NCBI GenBank assembly: GCA_023230525.1
Contig: JALNXE010000016.1
Coordinates: 1-59,127, forward strand
Origin: Desulfobulbaceae bacterium
GTDB lineage: Bacteria; Desulfobacterota; Desulfobulbia; Desulfobulbales; SURF-16
Direction: 5' to 3'
DNA length: 59,127 bases
A model generated the notes under the pieces. It was not told the origin of the DNA, ran no database searches, and saw only the letters and a program-made list of their open reading frames with translations. The position numbers were made by a program, and so were the translations under genes. The stretch's first letter is position 1; every line of letters begins with the position of its first letter. Shown in pieces: positions 10,247 to 18,075 of the stretch.

Positions 10247-11908
10247 TCACTCCGCCTGCTGGGTGTCGCACCAGCAGACGCTGCGGTTGCGCCCCCGGGC
10301 CTTGGCGTGATACAGGGCCTGGTCCGCCTTTTTGATGAGATCGTCTTTGTTTTTGGCATCCTCGGGAAAGGAGGACAGGCCAAAGGACATGGAAATCTTG
10401 ATGATGCTGCCGCCATGGTGGAATTCCAGGTCGCTGATGGCCCGGCGTACCCGCTCCACCTGCTTGCGTGCTCCGCTGATGCTGGAATCTTCAAGCAGCA
10501 GGGCAAATTCCTCCCCCCCGTAGCGGGCGGCCAGGTCCACCTTGCGGATGGTGCCGGCCAGTACCCCGGCCACTTCCTGCAGCACGGCATCGCCGAAGGG
10601 ATGGCCGAAGCTGTCGTTGATCTTTTTGAAGTAATCCAGATCGCAGAGCACCATGGTCAGCGGGATGGACTGGCGCAGGGCCCGGTGCAGCATGTTGTCA
10701 AAGGCGTGCTGGAAGGTGCGGTGATTGGCGAGCCCGGTCAGGCCGTCGGTGGTGGCCAGCTGGCAGATTTTTTCGTGGGCCCTTCCCAGTTCGATTTTGG
10801 TGGCCACCTGGCAGGCGATGACTTCCAGGATTTCCCGCAGTTCCTGCGGGAACATGTCGGGCTTTCTGCCGGCAACGGTCAGGGCGCCGATGGCCTCCTG
10901 CTCATCTTTCAGCAGGGGCAGGATGAGCAGGGACTCCAGGCCGGCGATGCGCATGCTGTTGCTGAAAACCGGATAATCCTCCTGATAGTTGCCATGGGCC
11001 GGCATCCAGCGGCGCAGTTTGATGGCCTGCCCCACCAGGCCGTCATCCGCCGGGAAGGACAGATCGTTAAAATGGCCGGCTTTGGGGCCGCTGGCCAGGA
11101 CAATGCGGTGCTCCTCGCCCTCCAGCAGGCTGATGGCGATGAAATCGGCTGCGGTCAGCTGTTTGATGGTTTTTATGGTGGCCTCGAACACGGCCTGCAG
11201 GCCCATCACCTGGTTCAACTCCAGCATGCCCATGCAGATCTGATGGATGGCCTCCATGTTGCGGTTGGTTTCCTCCATTTTGTGGGTAAAACGCAGATCG
11301 TGGGAGAGTTTGTGGCAGGTGAGTTCCACCACCTCGCGCTCCTGCCGGGTCCAGGGTGACTCGCTTTCCCGGTCGAGACAGAGTATTGCCGCGGCGGGGA
11401 GCCCGTTTGGGTCATCACTTTCAGGACCGGCGGCCATGGGGATGGGCAGGGCCAGCAGGCTGCCGGTTTGGCGGTTGGCCGCATAGTAAGGGATGGCGAG
11501 ATGCTGCGGCACCGGGCAGACGGCAATTTCCGGACAACCCTGGCGCAGACCGCCGATAATGCCGCTGCCCCGCGGGAAAGGCTCCCGGACAATATCATCG
11601 CGCTGGCTGGCCACACTGAGGATCTGCAGGTTTTTATCCCCCGGGCCGGCCCATAACAGAATGGCGGTGGTCAGATCAAGGGTCTGCCGCAGGATCTCAA
11701 GCTGCAGATGCACATTATCGCCCGAGGGCAGCGATTGGGGGCGGGGGGAGAACTGCAGATCATTGTGGCCGGCCGGAGGCGGGGAAGGCGCCGCAACGCG
11801 GGGCTCACGCTCATTACGCACCTTTTTTTTTCTGAGCCGCCATACGATCAGAAGAAAAACTGTTAAAACAACGATTCCGATGCCAAGCCACAGAATGAGA
11901 TTTTTCAT
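10247..11908 (-). CDS. Membrane-anchored GAF-GAF-GGDEF diguanylate cyclase
   Basis: The 553-residue protein has one N-terminal membrane helix (residues 5-23), a first GAF-like segment (about 70-205), a second GAF domain (about 225-375) and a C-terminal GGDEF domain. The active site is RYGGEEF, and an inhibitory I-site RKVD lies five residues upstream, so the enzyme should make c-di-GMP and be product inhibited. With only a short N-terminal tail outside, sensing is probably cytoplasmic through GAF. It is followed by an inverted-repeat element rather than a clear terminator. Confidence 0.85.
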   Translation of the reverse strand: MKNLILWLGIGIVVLTVFLLIVWRLRKKKVRNEREPRVAAPSPPPAGHNDLQFSPRPQSLPSGDNVHLQLEILRQTLDLTTAILLWAGPGDKNLQILSVASQRDDIVREPFPRGSGIIGGLRQGCPEIAVCPVPQHLAIPYYAANRQTGSLLALPIPMAAGPESDDPNGLPAAAILCLDRESESPWTRQEREVVELTCHKLSHDLRFTHKMEETNRNMEAIHQICMGMLELNQVMGLQAVFEATIKTIKQLTAADFIAISLLEGEEHRIVLASGPKAGHFNDLSFPADDGLVGQAIKLRRWMPAHGNYQEDYPVFSNSMRIAGLESLLILPLLKDEQEAIGALTVAGRKPDMFPQELREILEVIACQVATKIELGRAHEKICQLATTDGLTGLANHRTFQHAFDNMLHRALRQSIPLTMVLCDLDYFKKINDSFGHPFGDAVLQEVAGVLAGTIRKVDLAARYGGEEFALLLEDSSISGARKQVERVRRAISDLEFHHGGSIIKISMSFGLSSFPEDAKNKDDLIKKADQALYHAKARGRNRSVCWCDTQQAE

Positions 11909-11944
11909 ATGGTCAACTATTGATGAATTCGTAAAAACTGAAGA

Positions 11945-12031
11945 TTAACCACAGAGAGCACAAAGCCAACCGAGATAACTTGCTGAAAATAAAAAAAATT
12001 TCTCTGTGATTTCTGTGTGCTCTGTGGTGAA
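11945..12031. repeat. Dispersed inverted-repeat element, copy 1
   Basis: Arms TTAACCACAGAGAGCACA and TGTGTGCTCTGTGGTGA flank an A/T-rich centre; the element ends just before the recQ stop. A second, more diverged copy lies at 42971-43058 between queH and bamD. Both sit exactly in a gap between genes. Confidence 0.8.
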
Positions 12032-12041
12032 AACAGACTTT

Positions 12042-13496
12042 TTACGGATCAGGCAACTCCTGTCTGCGCCGGCAGTTGTCACATGCCCCGCAACGCTCGG
12101 CATGATCCATGCCGAAATAATCATGGATGAGCGCCTTGCGACACCCACCTGTTTTAATATAACCGACCATGAAATGCAGTTTTTTTTGTTCAGCGAGCAT
12201 TTTTTTTGCAATTTTTTTCTGGCTGAGCTCGGCGGGCAAGGGCGCCGCGATATGCAGGTCGCGCTCTTCCAGGCTGCCTTCGGTTGCGCCGTAACGGTCA
12301 AACATGGAAAGCGCCGTCTCCAGCCGGAAATCAAATCTGTTTTTAAAGAGCAGCCTTTCCTTCAGCCATTCGACCCCGCCGCTGTTTACCGCCTCCGGAT
12401 CGTCAGCCAGCAGCTGATAGAGGCGGCGGTAAAAGTCGGCATCGGGATTGTTCCATTTGATGAAGTCCATCTGGATGAGCAGATCCTGTTCGTCGTAGAG
12501 CAGGGTGCAGTCCGCCTGGTCCCCGTCCCGTCCGGCCCGGCCGATTTCCTGGTAATAGGCCTCCATGGAGCCGGGCACCTCGGCGTGGATGACATGGCGG
12601 ATATCGGCCTTGTCAATGCCCATGCCAAAGGCGTTGGTGGCCAGAATCAGCTGGGTGCCGCCGCTCATGAACAGGTTCTGGATGCGGCGGCGTTCCTCCT
12701 TGCCGAGCCCCCCATGATAACAGCAGTGGGCAATGCCCCTGCTGCCCAGCAGGGAGCTGAACCGTTCCAGGGTTTTGATCAGGGCAAAGTAGACAATGGT
12801 GCTGCCCGGCTGCCGCTGGTATTGGCTGCCAATGACCTCGAGCTTGCTGTCGTCCCCGTGCAGATCCTTCACGCTGAGCTGGAGGTTGGGGCGGTTGATC
12901 CCTTCGTGGAAGATTTTGATGGCCGCGGGTTGCAGACCGAGTTGGGTGATGATGTCCTGCTGCACCTCAGGGGTGGCCGTGGCGGTCAGGGCGATGGTGA
13001 GGGGACTGCCCAGCATGGCGCGGAACTCCCTGATCCGGGTGTAGTCGGGCCGGAAATCATGGCCCCACTGGCTGATGCAGTGGGCCTCGTCAATGGCTAG
13101 CAGGCTGATGGGGCGACGGGCGATGAGCGCGCAGAACTCGGGTTTGCGGAAGCGCTCCGGGGTGACATAGAGAAGTTTGTACGCCCCTTCCTCCACCGCC
13201 CGCAGCCTTTTTTCCCGCTGGGTTTTGGAGAGCGATGAATTGATAAAGGCGGCATCGATATTTTTGGCGCGCAGGCCGTCCACCTGATCCTTCATCAGGG
13301 CGATAAGCGGGGAGATCACCAGGGTGAGACCAGGCAGCATGAGGGCCGGGATCTGGTAACAGACGGACTTGCCCATGCCGGTGGGCATGAGCACCAGGGC
13401 ATGGCGGCCCGCCAGGAGATGGTCAATGATTTCCTGCTGGCACCCCCGGAAGGAGCAGTGGCCGAAATATTTCTGCAGAATCTGCAAGGATGTCAT
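12042..13496 (-). CDS. recQ: ATP-dependent DNA helicase RecQ (short form)
   Basis: The 484-residue product has the RecQ helicase core: motif 0 (FRGCQQEII), Walker A PTGMGKS, DEAH (LLAIDEAHCISQWGHDFR), TATATPEV, the ILATNAFGMGIDK and QEIGRAGRDG motifs, and the zinc-site cysteines ending in CGACDNC. It lacks an HRDC domain, which fits the missing 120 residues relative to E. coli RecQ. The start at 13496 (MTSLQILQKYFG) matches family N-termini; the longer open frame reaching 14024 runs through the neighbouring peptide gene on the other strand. RecQ unwinds DNA 3' to 5' in repair. Confidence 0.9.
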   Translation of the reverse strand: MTSLQILQKYFGHCSFRGCQQEIIDHLLAGRHALVLMPTGMGKSVCYQIPALMLPGLTLVISPLIALMKDQVDGLRAKNIDAAFINSSLSKTQREKRLRAVEEGAYKLLYVTPERFRKPEFCALIARRPISLLAIDEAHCISQWGHDFRPDYTRIREFRAMLGSPLTIALTATATPEVQQDIITQLGLQPAAIKIFHEGINRPNLQLSVKDLHGDDSKLEVIGSQYQRQPGSTIVYFALIKTLERFSSLLGSRGIAHCCYHGGLGKEERRRIQNLFMSGGTQLILATNAFGMGIDKADIRHVIHAEVPGSMEAYYQEIGRAGRDGDQADCTLLYDEQDLLIQMDFIKWNNPDADFYRRLYQLLADDPEAVNSGGVEWLKERLLFKNRFDFRLETALSMFDRYGATEGSLEERDLHIAAPLPAELSQKKIAKKMLAEQKKLHFMVGYIKTGGCRKALIHDYFGMDHAERCGACDNCRRRQELPDP

Positions 13497-13557
13497 GGCC
13501 GTTAATCTACCATTATTATGGCCGGCAAACGAATGAAAAAGGTTTATTGTATAACTA

Positions 13558-13586
13558 TTGACATGGGAATAGAAAATCTCGATAAT
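13558..13586 (+). promoter_or_regulatory. Sigma-70-type promoter of the selenopeptide gene
   Basis: TTGACA (13558-13563) and GATAAT (13581-13586) are separated by 17 bases, about 90 bases upstream of the peptide start. This is the best sigma-70 match I noticed in the window. Confidence 0.7.
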
Positions 13587-13605
13587 GTTTATGTTTTCAT
13601 TGTTA

Positions 13606-13647
13606 GGCAAAATGGGCTTCACCTGTAAACGGCTGGTGGGCCTTGCC
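13606..13647 (+). promoter_or_regulatory. Leader hairpin before the selenopeptide gene
   Basis: GGCAA (13606-13610) pairs with TTGCC (13643-13647), and inside it GGGCTTCACC faces GGTGGGCC. The hairpin starts near the predicted transcript start and ends about 15 bases before the AAGGAGGAA ribosome site. Function is unknown; it could stabilise the mRNA or regulate translation. Confidence 0.45.
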
Positions 13648-13674
13648 GAAACCCGTAAAGAAAAGGAGGAACCA

Positions 13675-13980
13675 ATGGACGCCAAGGAAATGAAGAAAAT
13701 TCTGGCAGGGGTGGGTATCGCCGGTCTGCTGAGCGGCCTGCCAATGGGCAGCGGAGTCGCTTTCGGCGGCAGCGGCTGAGGCGGCGGCAGCGGCAGCAGC
13801 TGAGGCGGCAGCAAAGGGAGTGCGGTCAGTACTCCGGAAAAAACGGAAAAGGTTGAGGGTGCGGCAGGCAGTGAGGAAAAGTCAGCCGTTGACCCGGTAG
13901 AGACAAAGAAAAACATAACAGCTGTCCCTGACGAAGAAGAAAAGAATACCCCGGTTGAAGGCAGCGATAAGGGTAAATAG
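13675..13980 (+). CDS. SbtA-like seleno-RiPP precursor with two in-frame UGA codons
   Basis: Read with UGA as selenocysteine, this is a 101-residue peptide: leader MDAKEMKKILAGVGIAGLLS, then a Gly/Ser-rich core with Sec at codon 35 (TGA 13777-13779) and codon 43 (TGA 13801-13803), and an acidic tail to a TAG at 13978-13980. It has no Cys. The downstream paralogue has the same leader, and its Cys35 aligns with Sec35. Its contexts GGSGC and SGC match GGSGU and SSU here. AAGGAGGAA precedes the ATG. The leader and SGC/SGU core fit the SbtA family, precursors proposed to receive thio(seleno)oxazole modification by an SbtM radical SAM enzyme such as the one encoded downstream. If UGA were a stop, only a 34-residue leader would be made. 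Confidence 0.82.
13817..13835 (+). promoter_or_regulatory. Candidate bacterial SECIS hairpin for Sec43
   Basis: GGAGT and ACTCC form a 5-bp stem closing a 9-base loop that begins with G (GCGGTCAGT). The loop starts 19 bases after the second UGA. Bacterial SECIS elements typically put a small apical loop with an early G about 16-37 bases after the UGA, so position and form fit. No equally clear hairpin was seen for the first UGA. Confidence 0.45.
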
Positions 13981-14056
13981 CGGGAGGTTTCGGTACGGCC
14001 TTGCCTGGGTGCTGACCCAGACAATTTTACGGGCCGAAAGTTTTAGCAGCCCAGGT

Positions 14057-14100
14057 ATCCGGGTTTGCCGGCAGCAATGCCGCAAGCCCGGATTTTTTTT
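14057..14100 (+). terminator. Terminator between the two precursor genes
   Basis: Arms ATCCGGG and CCCGGAT with inner GCCGGCA/TGCCGC pairing are followed by eight T. It ends the selenopeptide transcript before the Cys paralogue, so the two peptides can be expressed separately. Confidence 0.85.
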
Positions 14101-14117
14101 GTGGTTACGCATAAATC

Positions 14118-14147
14118 TTGACAGGCTGGCAAGGAATAATAAATAAT
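14118..14147 (+). promoter_or_regulatory. Probable promoter of the Cys precursor gene
   Basis: TTGACA (14118-14123) and AATAAT (14142-14147) are 18 bases apart, just after the terminator and about 190 bases upstream of the second peptide gene. Confidence 0.5.
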
Positions 14148-14335
14148 AAACAAAAAATATTTGTTAGGGTCACGTTTACCTGAACGGAGAGTGAACCTGG
14201 CCGAAACCTTAACGGCTTCGTAAAAAGTCTCGGTAATGAAATTCAGTGACGATAAATCAAAAACTTATCATGCACTGTACGGCTGTCGAGCGGCTTTTTG
14301 CGAGATAGTCAAACCAGAAAAAAAAGGAGGAACTG

Positions 14336-14665
14336 ATGGACGCAAAAGAAATGAAGAAAATTCTGGCTGGGGTGGGAATTGCCGGTCTGCTGAGCGGTCT
14401 GCCCCTTACCAGCGGTGTGGCGTTCGGCGGCAGTGGCTGCGGGGCAAAAGGAGACAGCTCAATGAAGACAGACAAGACCGAGGCCGTTGGTGCCGGCAGT
14501 GGCTGCAGCGGCCACAAGGGGAGCGCGGCTACTACCACCCAGGAAGAGACTGGAAAGGATATGGGAGCGGCTGGAGACGAGGAGAAGGCAATGGCTGCTC
14601 CCAAAGATGAAGAGCAAAAGAAGATGGCACCCGCCGGATCAAGTGGCTGCAGTGGCAGCAAATAG
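14336..14665 (+). CDS. SbtA-like RiPP precursor, cysteine version
   Basis: The 109-residue peptide starts with a leader nearly identical to the upstream selenopeptide (MDAKEMKKILAGVGIAGLLS, shared through GVAFGGSG). Cysteines at 35, 57 and 105 all sit in SGC contexts. The rest is rich in Gly, Ser, Ala, Lys and Glu. The hydrophobic leader helix may be the recognition site for the radical SAM maturase encoded 122 bases downstream; no terminator separates them. AAAAAGGAGGAA is a very strong ribosome site. The Cys copy makes it likely that the modification chemistry accepts both Cys and Sec. Confidence 0.85.
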   Translation: MDAKEMKKILAGVGIAGLLSGLPLTSGVAFGGSGCGAKGDSSMKTDKTEAVGAGSGCSGHKGSAATTTQEETGKDMGAAGDEEKAMAAPKDEEQKKMAPAGSSGCSGSK

Positions 14666-14787
14666 AACGGCCGGCATTGTAGCAATTTTTTTCTGAATGA
14701 AGTAACTTTCCGGTGTGATTCTTCTGTTCAGGGGCAAAATCAGTCATTCTGCCCTGAATTTCCACAGATTCCCACCACGGTTCCCGC

Positions 14788-16395
14788 ATGAGACCAGAAT
14801 TCATTTTCCCTGCATGTTTTTCCTGTCTTGACAAGGGACAACAGCAGCAGGTGCTTGCGCAGCACGAAGAGCCATTTACCCCAGGCAATTTCCCGGCAAG
14901 TATGGCTAATCTGCAGGATGGTTTACAGCTCCCTCCCTATCTGCCAGAACTGGCCAGGCTTGAGCTCGCCCTTTTCCGGGTGCGGGAAACCGGTGCTGCC
15001 GCCATGCCGGCCCAGGTTGACCGCCTCACCATTAATCCCACCCTGCAGCTGCTGCAGCCCGGCTGGAAAAATCTGCTCTCTCTGCTGCCGGAGGCTGGGC
15101 AACCGGGTGAGGGGGCGCTGTTGCCGGAGGAGGAGATGATCCTGATCTATCGCCGGCCCGCCGACGGTCAGCTTGTCTTGCGGCCGGCCGGGGCTGAGGA
15201 CCTGCTGGCGCTTAAAATCGTGGTGGAGCAGCTCCCGCCGGAGGCAGCGGCAGCAGAAGGCAAGGTGGCGGTGGGGATGATCGACCGGCTGCTGGACCGG
15301 GCGGCAGGCCAGGGTCTCCTGCTCAAGCCACCCTCGGCCATTTGCCGCAACCCGCAGACCTTTCCCCAGGGTAAGGATATCCCTGCAAGTTATTTTTCCT
15401 CGCCGGTTTTCACCCTGCAATGGCATATCACCCAGGTCTGCGATCTGCACTGCAAACACTGTTACGACCGCAGCGACCGGGTTGCCCTGCCCCTGGCCAG
15501 GGGGCTGGCCATTCTCGATGATCTGCGCGGTTTCTGCCGCGAACACCAGGTGCTGGGCCAGGTTTCCTTTTCCGGCGGCAATCCCCTGCTGTACCCCCAT
15601 TTCCTGGAACTCTACCAGGCGGCGGTGGACCGTAATCTGCGGGTGGCCATTCTCGGGAACCCCGCCCCGCGGGCTATGATGGAAAAGATTGTTGCCATCC
15701 AAAAACTTGAGTTTTTTCAGGTCAGCCTGGAAGGGCTGCCGGAACATAATGACTACATCCGCGGCAAGGGCCATTTTGCCCGGGTGCTGGATTTTCTGGC
15801 CCTGCTGCAGGAACTCGGCATCTACTCCATGGTAATGCTGACCCTGACCCGGGACAATATGGAACAGGTGCTGCCGCTGGCGGAGAGGCTGCGTGACCGG
15901 GTGGATCTGTTCACCTTCAACCGGCTGGCCATGGTGGGGGAAGGGGCCAGCCTGCAGTCCGTGCGGCCGCAGGATTATGCCGATTTCCTGAGAACCTACC
16001 TGGCCGCGGCCCGGGAGAATCCCTGCCTGAGCCGCAAGGACAATCTGATGAATATCATCCTGTGCCAGGAGAATCAGCCCCTGTTCGGGGGCTGCGCCGG
16101 CTACGGCTGCGGCGCGGCCTTCAACTTCTTTGCCATCCTGCCGGATGGCGAGGCCCATGCCTGCCGCAAACTTCCCTCTTATATCGGCAATGTCTTTGCC
16201 CAGAGTATCAGCGCCATCTACCATGGCGAGCCGGCTCGTAAATATCGCGCCGGCTCGGCGGCCTGCGCCGCCTGCCGGATCAGACCGGTCTGCGGCGGCT
16301 GCCTGGCGGTGGTCCATGGCTTCGGCCTGGACGTGTTCAAAGACAAGGATCCCTACTGTTTTTTTGAGGAGGCGCCTGCCGGGCAGGGCCGCTGA
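14788..16395 (+). CDS. SbtM-like radical SAM/SPASM peptide maturase
   Basis: The 535-residue protein has an N-terminal region of about 200 residues that probably holds the peptide-binding part, a radical SAM domain with the cluster motif CDLHCKHC (CX3CX2C, near residue 215), the SGGNPLLYP motif, and a C-terminal SPASM region with Cys at GCAGYGCG, ACRK, AACAACRIRPVCGGC and DPYC for auxiliary Fe-S clusters. The opening PEFIFPACFSCL and the neighbouring SGC/SGU peptides fit the SbtM family (thio(seleno)oxazole maturase). The chemistry is predicted for the family and not shown here. The N-terminal start has only a weak ribosome site. Confidence 0.8.
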   Translation: MRPEFIFPACFSCLDKGQQQQVLAQHEEPFTPGNFPASMANLQDGLQLPPYLPELARLELALFRVRETGAAAMPAQVDRLTINPTLQLLQPGWKNLLSLLPEAGQPGEGALLPEEEMILIYRRPADGQLVLRPAGAEDLLALKIVVEQLPPEAAAAEGKVAVGMIDRLLDRAAGQGLLLKPPSAICRNPQTFPQGKDIPASYFSSPVFTLQWHITQVCDLHCKHCYDRSDRVALPLARGLAILDDLRGFCREHQVLGQVSFSGGNPLLYPHFLELYQAAVDRNLRVAILGNPAPRAMMEKIVAIQKLEFFQVSLEGLPEHNDYIRGKGHFARVLDFLALLQELGIYSMVMLTLTRDNMEQVLPLAERLRDRVDLFTFNRLAMVGEGASLQSVRPQDYADFLRTYLAAARENPCLSRKDNLMNIILCQENQPLFGGCAGYGCGAAFNFFAILPDGEAHACRKLPSYIGNVFAQSISAIYHGEPARKYRAGSAACAACRIRPVCGGCLAVVHGFGLDVFKDKDPYCFFEEAPAGQGR

Positions 16396-16451
16396 GATAG
16401 TCCGCCCAGGACCTCTTGCCGGGGCCGCCTGAGGTGCGGAGAGGAGAAATG

Positions 16452-17423
16452 ATGAAGGTCGGGATTATCGGCACGGGCAGGCATGGCTCCCGTTATGCCG
16501 GGCATATTGTCAAGGATATGGCCGGTATGGAACTGGTTGCCATCTCCAGAAGATCGGCGGCCGGTCTGGAGCAGGCGAGAAAGTGGCAGGCGCGCTATCA
16601 TGCCGACTGGCACGATCTGGTGCAGGATCCTGAGGTGGAGGCGGTGATTTCCGTCACACCGCCCACCGTCAATCTGGCCATTGCCCGCCACTGCGCCGCG
16701 TTGCACAAGCCCCTGCTGGTGGAAAAACCCCTGGCTGACGACAGCAGGAGCGGGGCTGAGATGGTTGCCCTGTTCAAGGAGGCGGATCTGCCCCTCACGG
16801 TGGGGCATACCCTGCGCTATAACGACATCATCCAGGGCCTGCGCCGTAATCTGGTCAGTGTGGGGCGGCTGTTCAGCTTTTCCGCCTGCCACCGGCTGGA
16901 ACCTTCCTCGCTGCCTTGGCTGGAAGATGCGGCCACCGCAGGCGCGGGGGTCATTCTGCACACCGCGGTGCACATGTTTGATGCCCTGCGCTATATTACC
17001 GGCCTGGAAATCAGACGGGTGCGGGCCTCCCGCTACCAGATCCATAACCCGAATCTGGAGGATCTGTTCACCGCCCAGCTGGAACTGGCCGATGGGGTGG
17101 TGGGTACGATGGATTCGAGCAAGGTCGGCAGGGGCAGATGCGGCCGCTATGAGTTTGTCGGGCTGGACGGCGAGCTGCATGGGGACCAGGTGCATGGCCG
17201 GCTGGAGTTCATCCAAGGCGCCACCAGCATGCCCCTCAGTCATGCCCCGCCGGCCCCGACCATTGTCCCGCTGCTCCGGGACTGGCTGGCCTTTCTCAAG
17301 GGAGATGGGGCCAATCCGGTCAGCGGCGAGGCAGGGCTGGCCGCGCTGTCGGTCTGTGATGCATGTCTGCGTTCAGCGCGGCTCGGCGAGTGGGTGGAGG
17401 TGGACAGCCCTGCTATGCGTTGA
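16452..17423 (+). CDS. Gfo/Idh/MocA-family oxidoreductase linked to the RiPP locus
   Basis: The 323-residue protein has a Rossmann motif GIIGTGRHGS, the EKP motif (LLVEKPLADD) typical of the family, and a C-terminal alpha/beta substrate domain with HTAVHMFDAL supplying a likely catalytic His. It should be an NAD(P)-dependent oxidoreductase; the substrate is unknown. It starts 56 bases after the radical SAM gene with a GAGGAG site, so it is probably in the same transcript and may tailor or recycle the modified peptide. ATG 16449 one codon earlier is an equally possible start. It overlaps the next, convergent gene by 11 bases. Confidence 0.8.
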   Translation: MKVGIIGTGRHGSRYAGHIVKDMAGMELVAISRRSAAGLEQARKWQARYHADWHDLVQDPEVEAVISVTPPTVNLAIARHCAALHKPLLVEKPLADDSRSGAEMVALFKEADLPLTVGHTLRYNDIIQGLRRNLVSVGRLFSFSACHRLEPSSLPWLEDAATAGAGVILHTAVHMFDALRYITGLEIRRVRASRYQIHNPNLEDLFTAQLELADGVVGTMDSSKVGRGRCGRYEFVGLDGELHGDQVHGRLEFIQGATSMPLSHAPPAPTIVPLLRDWLAFLKGDGANPVSGEAGLAALSVCDACLRSARLGEWVEVDSPAMR

Positions 17424-17988
17424 TTTTCTTGATCAGCCAGGCCATATTGCGGCCCAGGTCCTGCATGGTCTTGATCCCTTCCTGGTCATTTAACACCTCC
17501 CCTGGATCACGGCCGATGCCGATGTTCCAGTAGGATGACCCGACAATGATCATCTGGCCGATGGTGAAAAAATTGTTAAGCGAACTGAAGACATGGGAGG
17601 CCCCGGCCCGCCGCACGGCCACCACGCCCGCGCCCGCCTTTCTTTTGAACATGTCGCCGTTGGCCCGGGACACCATGCCGCAGCGCTCGATCAGCCCCTT
17701 CATGGAGGCGGAAACATCGGCAAAGTAGGTCGGTGAGCCCAGCAGGATGCCGTCGGCCTCCCTCATCTTGGCAATGGCCTCATTGATGATATCGTTGTCC
17801 ACGGCGCACTGCTGGTTTTTCCGCTCAAAACACTTGTAGCAGGCGATGCAGCCGGGCACAGCCCGGCCGGCCAGCTCGATCAGCTCCGTCTCAATGCCTT
17901 CCCTGGCGATTTCCTCCAGCACCTGTTTCAGCAGGGTGGCGGTATTGCCGCCCTTGCGGGCGCTTCCGTTGAATGCGACGACTTTCAT
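17413..17988 (-). CDS. Flavodoxin-family (NADPH-dependent FMN reductase-like) protein
   Basis: The 191-residue protein has the FMN phosphate loop FNGSARKGGNTATLL, the GSPTYFADVSASMK flavin-contact motif and the cluster-like CIACYKCF...C segment (four Cys within residues 47-61). That segment is characteristic of iron-sulfur flavoproteins of strict anaerobes, which use FMN with a 4Fe-4S cluster in electron transfer. Substrate is unknown. It is tail to tail with the oxidoreductase gene. Confidence 0.8.
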   Translation of the reverse strand: MKVVAFNGSARKGGNTATLLKQVLEEIAREGIETELIELAGRAVPGCIACYKCFERKNQQCAVDNDIINEAIAKMREADGILLGSPTYFADVSASMKGLIERCGMVSRANGDMFKRKAGAGVVAVRRAGASHVFSSLNNFFTIGQMIIVGSSYWNIGIGRDPGEVLNDQEGIKTMQDLGRNMAWLIKKINA

Positions 17989-18075
17989 GGTTTATTCTCC
18001 TCTGAAGTTTTTCTTGATGTTGTTTCTAACTATGCGGCCAGGGCCGATGGATGTCTGCCGGGGGATCAGGCAGGC

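Noticed and set aside
12006..13100. 364-codon plus-strand reading frame opposite recQ
   Set aside because: It is the shadow of recQ in a G+C-rich gene; composition is that of antisense translation.
13497..14024. N-terminal extension of recQ by 176 codons
   Set aside because: It runs antisense through the selenopeptide gene, has Ser/Pro-rich composition, and the family start matches 13496.
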